NCBI GenBank assembly: GCA_040357565.1
Contig: JBDODJ010000132.1
Source of the DNA: Cercozoa sp. M6MM
Taxonomy: Eukaryota > Endomyxa: Ascetosporea
Reading direction: 5' to 3' (one strand)
DNA: 29,627 nt
The notes under the pieces are model-generated. The model ran no database searches. It saw nothing but the letters and a program-made list of their open reading frames with translations, and was not told the DNA's origin. The translations under genes were made by a program, and so were the position numbers. Below, in pieces: positions 10,190 through 19,246 of the stretch (position 1 is the stretch's first letter; the number at the start of each line of letters is the position of its first letter).

Positions 10190-10556
10190 TTATACCCAAA
10201 GGCCAAAGTCAAGAAACAGCAACAGCGATCCAAAGCCAGCGCTGATCGATGCGACGAGGACCAAGACGATCTCCAGAACCAGCGATCTGCGAACAAGAAG
10301 GTAAATTTACGTGTCGGTGGTAGATCGCCAGAACACACTTGATACCTTTTCCGCCTGCTCACAGCGCTGCCATAGACGAAGACAGCGGCAGCTGACAAAA
10401 GGCCAATCAGAATCAGCAGCTTCCACAAGGACTCGAATTGCTGACATGAGAGGCAAGTAAACTTACAGTAAACAACAGTGTTGTACCAAAAAGTGCAACC
10501 CTCTTATAGCAATGTACCTCAGGTGCAATCGGCGCTTTCACAGGTACCAACGGCAT
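10190..10556 (-). CDS. TMEM258: TMEM258 / OST5-type oligosaccharyltransferase subunit
   Basis: TMEM258 is a tiny subunit of the ER oligosaccharyltransferase that N-glycosylates nascent proteins. Three exons: 10556-10518, 10440-10346, 10286-10190; 231 nt, 76 aa (human 79). Seen: MPLVPVKAPIAPEQFESLWK, a first membrane helix (LLILIGLLSAAAVFVYGSAV), a short basic loop SRRKR, and a second helix (IVLVLVASISAGFGSLLLFL) ending LDFGLWV. The pattern PxxPxxF...FVYE-like, then LxxSLVASxxxGFGxLFL and the final xWVGxYV-like end, is the family signature. All three exons are needed to see it, because each one alone looks random. The start ATG at 10554-10556 gives the expected N-terminal length. Confidence 0.9.
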
Positions 10557-10737
10557 GATCAAACACAGGTACGGGCCCAATCTAAACGCTTAGGTTTGGT
10601 TTGTTTCATGCCACTTTTTGTTCTGAAAATTTTGAGACTCGATTTCAGCCAGCTGTACAGCACTTTATAGTGCGATTGCTGTGTTCCTAGCGGAAACCCG
10701 GTAGTAACACGCGACTGAGCACAAAATCTAAAAGAGT
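10557..10737. promoter_or_regulatory. Divergent spacer, TMEM258 / small basic protein
   Basis: 180 bp between two divergent ATGs. It probably carries both promoters; no specific element is recognised. Confidence 0.35.
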
Positions 10738-11178
10738 ATGTCGACGTGCGAAAACGCCGCGATCGACGCTATGCAGGCGTTCACGAAGGCGCTGAACTCT
10801 CTCTCAGTTTTGTCGCAGCATGCCGATGACAACGAGAAGAAGCAGCAATGCATCAAACAATTCGCAGAAGCAGATGGGCGACTCGCCGAGCTGCTTCTAG
10901 TTTTGGTAACCTTCGTTTGCATCGATACAGATGGGGATAGAGGCCGAGGTTTGGATGGATTACAGGAACAAGTTAAACATAACCTGCAACAACAGCGGCA
11001 GCAAGAGGCAATGCAGTGGACGAGCGCAACTGCTGCGTCGATGCAGCCCAGCAGCGTCGGCGCGAGTGCCGACATTGCTTCGAGTCGTTCAAGAGGGCAA
11101 GAGCCCGAGAAGAAGCGGCGACGAGTGCGCATTCGCAAGGTCACACGGTCGTCAAAAACACCCGCTGCAAAAAGCTAA
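10738..11178 (+). CDS. Small helical protein with basic C-terminus, unrecognised
   Basis: Not assigned to a family. Open from the ATG at 10738 to the stop at 11178. A likely intron at 10906-10965 (donor GTAACC, acceptor ATTACAG) is exactly 60 nt and free of stops, so spliced (126 aa) and unspliced (146 aa) forms would both be in frame. The spliced form joins a helix (LSVLSQHADDNEKKQQCIKQ ... LAELLLVL) to a Gln-rich helix (EQVKHNLQQQRQQEAM), giving one amphipathic coiled coil. The tail has a nuclear-localisation-type basic run, EKKRRRVRIRKVTRSSK. Size and layout recall small Mediator or kinetochore subunits, but no motif confirms that. Confidence 0.5.
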   Translation: MSTCENAAIDAMQAFTKALNSLSVLSQHADDNEKKQQCIKQFAEADGRLAELLLVLVTFVCIDTDGDRGRGLDGLQEQVKHNLQQQRQQEAMQWTSATAASMQPSSVGASADIASSRSRGQEPEKKRRRVRIRKVTRSSKTPAAKS

Positions 11179-11354
11179 CCAACAGTGCCGTGTTTAATTC
11201 CGTTAATACCCCACTTAGTCAGTCGACACTACCTTTGGTTCAACGCAACTCGGAGCTATCAAATATAGACACTGCACCAGATCGTTTTAATAGGCTGGCT
11301 TGCAAGCAACGTGCTATTCAGACCTTTCTGCTAGTTTAGAAGCATTTCAATAGC

Positions 11355-12329
11355 ATGAGCACACCCATGCGTCTGCTGACTAGACGTCATGTACGTGGCA
11401 TGCGATGTTTCGCGATGCGAGGCGTCGATGCTCTTGTGCAGGGTAAGCAGATACAAGGTTCGGACCTTGGTAAACTTTACTTGCATTTAGGCGTGATCGA
11501 CGGCGATCGACTCGCTTTGTCGAGGTCAGTGACGCTGTTGGAGTCGACGCTGCCAAAGCACAACTTGCAAGCGCAGGATCTGCTGTCGCGCCTCCTGCAG
11601 CACCGCCGCAAACTGGGCTTTACCGACGCAGACAGTGAGTTGAACAAGTTTATTCATGTGACTACCTGTTTTTGTGTTTTAATTTTGTTTATTTTGGTGA
11701 AACTCAGCTTTCCGGATTGGCATCAGTGGGCCTCCTGGTGCTGGCAAGAGTACCTTCATCGAGGCTCTTGGCACCTACTTGCTGGAGCATGATAAGAACA
11801 CCAATGTCGCCGTGCTGGCCGTCGATCCGTCATCTGCCCGCACAGTACCTGTTTTTTCTTACTTGTCTGTATGGAGTGGGGTGCCTTCCGGTAGCAGGTT
11901 CTATGTGTAGGGAGGCAGCATCCTGGGCGACAAGACACGCATGCCAAACCTCGCTGTGCACCCGCGCTGCTTTGTATTTTTATTGCTTTCTTTCACTTGT
12001 GGAAAGGGAACGAATGTTCATCTACACGCGTCTCTTTGTAACGACAGGTTAGACCGTCACCTACCCGAGGCACTTTGGGTGGTCTCGCCAATGCCACTTC
12101 TGAAACTGTATGTCAATATTTTAATTAACATACATGTGTATGTAATGCATGTGTGTACTCTATGCCCATTGCAACTCTGCCCATTACTTCTTGATCCTGT
12201 TTGGCTTAAGTTGCTACCATCTATTTTACGCCCCTGCCGCTGTAGATCTCACTGTGCGAAGCGGCAGGCAACGACATCGTTATTGTCGAAACCGTTGGCG
12301 TTGGTCAGAGCGAAGTGTACCCTGCATAG

Positions 12330-12402
<73 letters not shown>

Positions 12403-13265
12403 GCGTGCTTATTTTTCTCTCCTCGTGGGAAGTGCCGTGGCCGATGCCGTCGACATGATGATTTTACTGCTGCCTCCTGCTGCCGGCGATGAACTGCAAG
12501 GCATCAAGAAGGTGCTTCCATCCTTTCTGAGTGTGTTGCCTTGTTTCCGTACACGTTAACTTCCTCTGCCCCTTGATTCTTGCTAACAAGACAGGGCGTA
12601 GTAGAGTGCGCTGACCTCGTAGTGGTCAACAAAGCCGACGGACAGCTGCTGCCGGCGGCACGGCACACCAAGACGGACTACGCGCGTGCGTTGCACCTGC
12701 TTGTCCCGCAGTCGGCCAACTGGACACCCACGGTAGCTGCTGGACTTTGAGGTACGGGTAGTAGGAGTAAGATGACACTGCCTGCAGGCCATGCTGTGCA
12801 CCTCGATCGGCGATGGCTCACAAGAGGCCGTTGGCAAAGTCTGGCAGGTATACACCTTGTCATGTCCAAATGAAGTGCGCATATATGTGTGTGTGTATGT
12901 GCCTTTCTCGCGAAGCGCATGTGCAAGTTCCGCGAGGCCACCGCGGCCGAGCACTCCGAACGACGACGTCTGCAGCGAGCGGTGAAACCACTCAGCTCTC
13001 CTGTTATGCGTGTGTCTGTGTCTGTGTATTACCGGTGCCTTCTTACAGCACCTGACGCGTCAGATACTGCACACGCGCATTGCCGAACTAATCGATAATT
13101 CCTCAGGAGGTAAAGTACACTGCTTCCTTTCCGTCGGACACGCTGTATGCTCCCCCATCAGTAATCGGAACCGAGGCGACCGAGCTGTCCAAACAAGTGT
13201 CGCGCAATGAGATCTCGCCACGCGAAGCCGCCGAGCGCATCCTCGCTCACGTGCACATTGAATAG
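11355..13265 (+). CDS. MMAA: Methylmalonic aciduria type A GTPase (MMAA/MeaB/ArgK family)
   Basis: A mitochondrial G3E-family GTPase that gates adenosylcobalamin loading of, and protects, methylmalonyl-CoA mutase. Twelve exons: 11355-11442, 11491-11634, 11708-11844, 11911-11973, 12048-12107, 12246-12316, 12433-12511, 12595-12732, 12788-12847, 12916-13011, 13049-13109, 13162-13265; 1101 nt, 366 aa. Seen: an Arg-rich, Met-rich presequence; Walker A GPPGAGKS (85-92); VDPSS (116-120); [32 protein letters not shown] (179-187); [15 protein letters not shown]; base-recognition NKAD (226-229); and a C-terminal helical dimerisation arm ending [11 protein letters not shown]. The first intron (48 nt) is in frame and stop-free. 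The intron at 12317-12432 carries a roughly 70-bp GT repeat. Its presence implies a B12-dependent propionate/methylmalonyl route in this organism (inference). Confidence 0.95.
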
Positions 13266-13296
13266 TGCGAGTCAGCGGCACAAGGTTGTCAGTGGC

Positions 13297-13347
13297 AATT
13301 TACTGCAGTAAATCTAAATTTACTGCAGTAAATCTAAATTTACTGCA
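13297..13347. repeat. 20-bp palindromic tandem repeat, about 2.4 copies
   Basis: The unit TACTGCAGTAAATCTAAATT occupies 13301-13320 and 13321-13340, with TACTGCA following at 13341-13347. Each unit contains the 14-bp palindrome TTTACTGCAGTAAA (13299-13312 and 13319-13332). It starts 32 bp after the MMAA stop codon. Confidence 0.9.
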
Positions 13348-14149
13348 TTCGACCGTAATTTATCTCCCGTGCAACGCGCGTCAGCCGGCCCAGAGTCTAA
13401 CAAGTAATCTGAATGCGGTGAGATGGCTTTGCGGGCGCTAGCTTAGTTCTTGATCTCCATTCTGCGTGGCCCATGACTCACTCCTTGCGCAGTACAAACT
13501 CGAGGTCGATTAACCAGTTCTTTTCATGCGCTATATTGCAGAAAACGCACCTCAAACGTGCCCCTATACCCCGGCGTGCACCGTGGGTGGCTCACACCAC
13601 CCGCATGCGGAGCACCATACGGAATGATTATGGAGTAGCGGGCCCCGTGAGGGGTGCTAGAACAGCTCGGGTTACATCACAGGTCACCACTGTCTCCGTG
13701 AGGTGGCTCCGTAAACTGGCTCGGAACATATTTTGTTGCGAGGTGAAGCGAGCAGCTCCTCGCGCACTTCTTGGTTCAAACAGCTCATCAGTTTCAGTCT
13801 TCCACCTCACAGAACACGATTGTCGACCTTGAGTTGGTCTAGCTTTTCGGTGAGCACAGCGACGAATTTTCGCGGCCGGTTATTTTCGGGAGGCTCACGC
13901 CGCTCACGGGAATTGCTTAGTCCTGGCATCTAACACAGTATCTGCCTTGTAAGCAGAAGGTCACTCCCCAGACTCTGAACTAAGCGGCTCGCTTGAGAGT
14001 TGAGAAGATAGGTCCGAGCGACCGCGGCGTGCCGACGTGGACTCAGTGACCCGCAGGGTCCGAACGACAGACTCGTGGACTCGGCGTGCCGGGGTAGTGA
14101 TTGTTTCGCGCTGAGATCGAAGAAATTTTAGCAGATGTATTATGGAAAC

Positions 14150-14285
14150 TAAGTGTGTACGTGTTGTGCAAGTACGTGTTGTGCAAGTGTTGTGAAATTG
14201 TTATTAATAAATCTTAGTGAGGACAACGACTGTTGTGTAAACGAAATGTGCAACTGTTGTGCAACTGTTGTGCAAGTGTAGTGCC
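14150..14285. repeat. Imperfect TGTTGTGCAA(G/C)T repeat array
   Basis: At least five diverged copies of a GTGTTGTGCAAGT / ACTGTTGTGCAACT unit are visible, interrupted by an A/T-rich segment (14198-14245). It is non-coding; the origin is unclear. Confidence 0.7.
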
Positions 14286-14541
14286 CAAAAGATACTTGAC
14301 GTGTCGCAAAAAACACAACGTCGATTTCTGAACGCACAAGATAAATTTTCTATTATCTCTCTTTCATCTTTGAATACTTGAGCAATCAGTAATTATCGGA
14401 TAAATACTTGAGGAAACAGATCAGCTGTCACAGCACGGGGCCGAGATCTAAAAGCCGTATGTGCTAATGCTACTGAGATACGTTTGTGCCCTATTAGAAC
14501 GAGTAAGAAGCCAAGGCAGTCATACCACGCCGGCTTGAGGC

Positions 14542-16016
14542 TTACTCGAACACCAAGTGATCGATCTCGGCGAAGAGTTTCGGGTCGAGTCGCTCTTGCA
14601 ACTACATGTAATTAACAACCATCAACATGGGGGGGGGGGTAAAGGAGAGATTGTGGCACCTCCTCGCGCGTACACCAGATGTGCTCGTCGACGAGCTTGG
14701 GGTTGTGCTTGATGGCACCGCCCTTGAAGTAGGCCTTCATGTGGAAGAGCTGCACGCCCTGCTTGCCGTCCTTCTCCTGCTTGAAGCGGCGGTGCGTCAC
14801 TCCGAGCGGCGCGTTGCCCAGCATGTGACACACGATGCGCTTGCTGAAGTGGTTGCGCACCAGTCGGTCGCCCAGGTTGCGCAGCTGCAACACATGTGGG
14901 TAACAAGGATGGGGGAAGGGATGGGGGAGGGGAGAGAGGGATAGGCGATGGGGATGGGAATGGGGTAGCATGGGGCTATCCTACCGTCTCGTTCGGTCTG
15001 CGCGGACCCATCGGCAGCGTCCACTCGCCCGTGGTCGGAGCGCGGTGCAACAGGTACAAACGTCGGTGCAACATGCGCTTACTCACGCCTGGACACAAGA
15101 GGAGGGTAAAGAGGAACAAGGGGGAGGGGTAAGGAGACCATACCCATGTCGCCGATGTGATCGGCCGGCGTGATGCGCCAGCCCTTGTTGCCGTTGAAGG
15201 CGTCGCTGTTCTCCAGGAAGGCGAGGTACTCGAGTTCCTGACGCTTGTGCAGCGGCACCGTTTCCATGATGTCCTTCACCGGGATCGGCGCCAGACCAAG
15301 CGGGTTCGTCATCTCGGCCAATCGCTCGCGGTGGTGCATCTCGAACGCCGGCGGCTGTCCATCAGGCAGGCAGGATAGTTAGGGGTAGAAGATAGGGTAG
15401 AGGGTGAGAGGCAGAGGATAGGGATAGAGTGTAAGAGGTGGAGGGCAGCGAAAGCGAGGCAAACACACCGGCGGCGTGCACACTGGCATACGCTCGATCA
15501 GCACGGACGCGTGGATGTGCCACGGGTGTGCCTCGATGTCACTGTCTCCTTGTCGCTCCATCACTGCCCGGACCTGTGCTCCCACAACAGACCAGACATG
15601 AACACACTCACACTCACTCAAGGTGAGGCCTGCGTACCTCCTCCTCTGTGGCACGCGGGATCTCGTAGCGGCCCATCTGCCACTTGGCCATGCGCACGCC
15701 CTTCTCGTTCGGCACCCATTCCATGTGCATCGACGCCGCGTTCTCATTGGTCTGCATGCCACGGATGATCGGAAACACACCACAAAAAAACACATCACAA
15801 AAAAAAAACGCAAAAATGATCGAACGCACCCTGAGCTTGTCGATGTATTTGTCCGGACGCGAGGACCACATACCGCGCCTCGCCGAGTGCGCCGCTACCG
15901 GTAAATACGCATGTACACACGCGTACACACACTCACTCGGCGACCAACCGAAACTAATCAATAAAAATGCACACACCTCGCCGCGATGCCTGCGTTCTCG
16001 CCGCTGCCGCGAGCAT
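14542..16016 (-). CDS. MRPL46: Mitochondrial large-ribosomal subunit protein mL46
   Basis: mL46 is a Nudix-like fold protein of the mitochondrial large subunit that partners mL40/mL48 in the central protuberance. Exons: 16016-15977, 15894-15830, 15751-15638, 15573-15469, 15354-15144, 15088-14985, 14884-14660, 14601-14542; 924 nt, 307 aa. Seen: a short Ala/Arg presequence (MLAAAARTQASRR); WHIHASVLIERMPVCTPPPP, equivalent to the family's ALCLQRPPVV segment; ITPADHIGD; LYLLHRAPTTGEWTLPMGPR, matching the VWILPQAEWQPGE strand-loop; then MLGNAPLGV, GVQLFHMKAYFKGG and DEHIWCTREEL, matching LGNAPCGHY...VFFFKA...HHVWVTKDEL; and the end LFAEIDHLVFE. The Nudix catalytic box is absent, as in the family. 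All phases close in frame. Introns 4 to 7 are pyrimidine-rich on the sense strand, with TACCCC runs. Confidence 0.9.
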
Positions 16017-16191
16017 ATTTGCCAATACTGTACTGTAGAGCAGAACTCTGGCTGGGTCGAAACGCGCGATGTGGCCTGAAAAATTTGGATCAGAAGACCA
16101 GAGAAAATATGCTTAGTTAGACTCGTGGTGCGCTTTAACCGTGTTAATGTGACAATTAGGTTGCTTTATTGGGTACACTGGGCTTTTTGGC

Positions 16192-17149
16192 TTAATGCAC
16201 TGCCCGTGTGGATCTTGAATGGAATGAGGTTGCTGCCTCGACGTCATCAAGGGCGCGCAGCTTGTTTTCCGTCCGTTTGCGGCGTCGGTGACTCGCAAAA
16301 AGATACGCAACTGTCAGAAGAATAAACAGAGCGACCACTCCGAGGGCAATAACGACTCCAACGTCGCTGTTGTGAACGTTATCGTCGTTGCGCGGCACAA
16401 ACACCCTCATCGTGACATTAACTCGCGTGCCACTGCGCAACAAGCATAAAAGCTGACCAGATTATCATTTGAATCGATGGGCTGCGTATATTGAAGTTTA
16501 CGTGGCCTCAAAGAACGTCTGCACGCGCTCTTCGCGCAGCGAGCGTGTGCCGAAGAAAGCGTCCCTTTCATCTTGTGTTGTCAGCGACAGTCGTGTCGCG
16601 TTGTCAAACAGGAAACGGGCTTCTCCAAAGGGCCGCCACGCTGGGGCAAATGTGCAAACACAGCCTTAGATATGCCGACGTGTACTGCATGACCGAAAAT
16701 ACCTGTGGCATCAAGTATTTTGTCTACGTCCACGGCGTGTCCCTTGCGAAAGAATGACTCCGTGACGACGAAGCCCTGTGCATGCGAAGCGAGGTGTTTT
16801 TGTCGCTGCACTGCTGAAAGTTGTATTTCACTTGGTGTTGGACTCGTATCTTGAAACTGCCAAACGCACTCATTAGCATGAGAAGCAGGGGAGTTTTAGT
16901 TGCGCGTCGTAAACTATCGAACATACTCACCAACCGGAGTGTCAACGCCGTATCACGTGGAACGCAAGGCAGCACTACAAAAGCACGTGTGTTCGATTTC
17001 AGTACAGGTGAGAATCTCTGCGTCCTGCGAGCTGCCTCTTCGAAGCGAAGAGTGAGCGCTAAATTGTTCGTTTGCACCGGAACGACGCGCTCTATGTATA
17101 CAAAGACGAACCTGTGGTTGCGATCACAGAGACTGCGCTCACTAGTCAT
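16192..17149 (-). CDS. Single-pass membrane protein, unrecognised
   Basis: Exons 17149-16931, 16856-16703, 16640-16502, 16432-16192 join in frame to 753 nt, 250 aa. I do not recognise the family. Features: a beta-rich N-terminal part (HRFVFVYIERVVPVQTNNLA, FVVLPCVPRDTALTLRL); a middle containing VDVDKILDATAWRPFGEARF; two N-glycosylation sequons (DNAT, NVTM); one strong membrane helix (VGVVIALGVVALFILLTVAY) near residues 190-210; then a stop-transfer RRRKR and a short cytosolic tail. This order fits a type I luminal or extracellular protein, but no signal peptide follows the ATG chosen at 17147-17149. Either a further 5' exon is missing or the topology is signal-anchor type. The first exon also contains an alternative acceptor-like TTTTGTAG, so its inner structure is uncertain. 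Confidence 0.55.
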
Positions 17150-17414
17150 TTGATCGCATCACTGAAAGCTGCAGTCTAAGAAGTCAAGTGTCTCAGTTTT
17201 ACGGCACTTTGTTTCATGACAGCCACCGAACAGCGGACTCGGACTTGACTCGCGGATGAAGGATCCGATCAGATAAATAACGCGTGCAGGTACTGTAGTG
17301 AGCACTGTATGCTTGGAACTGCTCGGTTCGGTTTGGTACTGCCCGTGTTTTTAAAAGTTAAGTGGACACCTGCGTCTACCGCAAGGCATAAGATTTACTC
17401 GAATTGCACAGACG
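17150..17414. promoter_or_regulatory. Divergent spacer
   Basis: 265 bp between two divergent starts (17149 minus, 17415 plus). It probably holds both promoters; no specific element is recognised. Confidence 0.3.
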
Positions 17415-17685
17415 ATGAACATTTCCCGTGCCTTATTTTGCTTGTGTGTCTGCATCGTGTCTGCACTTGCGAGCACGTTGAAAGAAAGCCACACGATCGC
17501 AGAGGGGGAAGACACAGCATGGCCGGTACCCATAGCGCTCACTAAGCGCGTTAGTGGCGAAATCACACTAGCCGAGGTCGTCGGTTTTAGTGCCGATGGG
17601 CTAGACTTGCGTATCCACGCAGGAATAGCGTACTATCAATCCACTGCAGTACCGTATGAGGTCGAGGGGTTGTTCGTGAATGCGT

Positions 17686-17759
<74 letters not shown>

Positions 17760-18553
17760 CTTTGACCGTGGTGGCAAGCCGACCGCTTTCGTGTCGATCG
17801 GGGTGTATACACCCCCTCACTTGCATCGTGTGATTCCGTTGAAGAGGCTGGATTCTCCTTCTGTTCTCAACTACCTCGGTCCTGAGTTTGGTACCTTGAG
17901 CTTGCTATCGAAGTGCATCAATTGACTGCCCGTTGACAGACGGGCACACCATGCTTGTAAAGCAGTACCGGATGCTGCGTGACTCATTGTATTCAAAGCC
18001 CGCACAGCAGTGGTGTCCAGACAAAGTGCTTCATACTGCATTGGTATCGTTGAACCTTAGTATATGACGCAGGTTATAGCAGTGCAGCTTACGCTTAACC
18101 TCATCACATTCTTTGCCTTAGGTGGTGCTGGCCAAGTTAACTTGGCAAACACGAGACAGAACATTAAAAACAATGCACTTACGACTTCATACTCCCAGTG
18201 TGCAGCAAGACAGCAGCGAGTAAGCCACTACTTGTCTTTGGTCGTCACTTTTCCACACTGATAAGACTGATAAGAAATCACTGATTTCTTGTATCAGGCA
18301 AGTGTCTGACTTGACTCACTCCGAGGATGCGTATTGTTCCACTAAGTTTACTCGTGCCCTGTCATAAAGCTCTTTCGTTGATATTCTGATCCATGATGAC
18401 AGCGCATCGAAGGACATACACATTTCGCTCCACGAAAGAAAGATTGACCCCAAGCATGTAAGCGACGAGGAATACAACGAACTGCGCTTCGGCCTGCGAA
18501 CGTGGCAATCGACCGATATAGTAGGTTTAGATATCTCGTGTGGCTGTGTGTCT

Positions 18554-18603
<50 letters not shown>

Positions 18604-18613
18604 NNNNNNNNNN

Positions 18614-18669
<56 letters not shown>

Positions 18670-19146
18670 CACTCACACTCACAAACACACCTATCGATAC
18701 TGGTAAGTATGTACCGATAGTTGAAACGGAAGGCCCTCATGTTCACAGCGGCCTTGCAATGGCAGTCGCCCTTCCAAGCCAACCCGTCCTTATTCTTTGA
18801 AGTTTCAAGCATGCATGGATACGACGAGACTCGCTTAGGTGCGTGGAGCATCCCGCTGGAAGTCTTTGACAATTTGAGGAAGCAAAAGCACCCGCTCCGC
18901 AAGTTCGTGCTAGCGATGGACCACGTCGGCAACTCAGTCAACAAGGAAGCAACCTTTTCGAAACTCAGCACTACCGCGCGCCAGCAGGTTTACGGTTTGT
19001 TGCTTCGATCTTGGAGCTTTATACTGGCGACTTTTGGTTCTCAATAGTCACGGTGTTTGTCACAGGTATCTTCAAATCTCTTTCAAAATCGGACAGTTCT
19101 GTCAAAGGCGGACTGACAAGCTTTCTACGCGACGACCGTACGATTT
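17415..19146 (+). CDS. Unrecognised protein with putative signal peptide (runs into N gap)
   Basis: Exons that join in frame: 17415-17689, 17760-17890, 17940-18043, 18122-18219, 18298-18345, 18403-18520, 18733-18994, and 19066 into the N gap at 19147. The start MNISRALFCLCVCIVSALAS looks like a cleavable signal peptide. Downstream pieces include GEITLAEVVGFSADGLDLRI, TAFVSIGVYTPPHLHRVIPL, HTMLVKQYRMLRDSLYSKPA, VLAKLTWQTRDRTLKTMHLR and ASKDIHISLHERKIDPKHVS. The exon at 18733 encodes FTAALQWQSPFQANPSLFFE followed by VSSMHGYDETRLGAWSIPLE, which vaguely recalls a C2/B9 beta-sandwich strand, but I do not claim it. The first intron is a pure GT repeat (see findings); a later one contains CA repeats and a 10-N gap. 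It may be one gene with the coiled-coil block after the gap. Confidence 0.5.
17690..17759 (+). repeat. (GT)34 microsatellite, apparently a whole intron
   Basis: Bases 17690-17757 are uninterrupted GT dinucleotides and are followed by AG (17758-17759). Read as an intron in phase 2, it joins two good exons: ...GLFVNAW-V and FDRGGKPTAF.... Confidence 0.85.
18604..18613. other. Assembly gap (10 N) inside a CA repeat
   Basis: Ten Ns interrupt a CA dinucleotide run (about 18556-18662). The true repeat length is unknown. Confidence 0.99.
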
Positions 19147-19246
19147 NNNNNNNNNNNNNNNNNNNNNNNNNNNNNNNNNNNNNNNNNNNNNNNNNNNNNN
19201 NNNNNNNNNNNNNNNNNNNNNNNNNNNNNNNNNNNNNNNNNNNNNN
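19147..19246. other. Assembly gap (100 N)
   Basis: Exactly 100 Ns, the usual placeholder for a gap of unknown size. It separates the signal-peptide gene from the coiled-coil block, so whether these form one gene cannot be decided here. Confidence 0.99.

Larger units (their letters stand above)
13266..14541. other. 1.3 kb non-coding spacer with several repeat blocks
   Basis: The region lies between the MMAA 3' end and the mL46 3' end. The frames open here (for example 119 aa at 13473-13832) show no motif. Visible structure: a palindromic tandem repeat (13297-13347), a GC-rich block with a near-repeated GGTCCGA..CGAC unit and two CGGCGTGCCG copies (about 14010-14095), a TGTTGTGCAA repeat array (14150-14285), and two copies of AATACTTGAG (14371-14415). 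It may be decayed repetitive DNA. I cannot assign a family and see no terminal repeats. Confidence 0.5.

Noticed and set aside
13297-13347. CRISPR-like array
   Set aside because: Direct tandem copies without unique spacers, and the genome is eukaryotic.
13266-14541. LTR-type or other retroelement remnant
   Set aside because: No paired long terminal repeats, primer-binding site or recognisable coding remains could be seen; only short local repeats.
16192-17149. TMEM231 or tectonic-type ciliary protein
   Set aside because: A loose resemblance in the ectodomain pattern was not supported by membrane topology or by any conserved motif.
18403-18994. MKS1/B9-domain protein
   Set aside because: Only short coincidental matches (RFGLRT; a FFEV-S-like strand) in the wrong order; the B9 Trp-Pro and Gly-Tyr-Gly motifs are missing.
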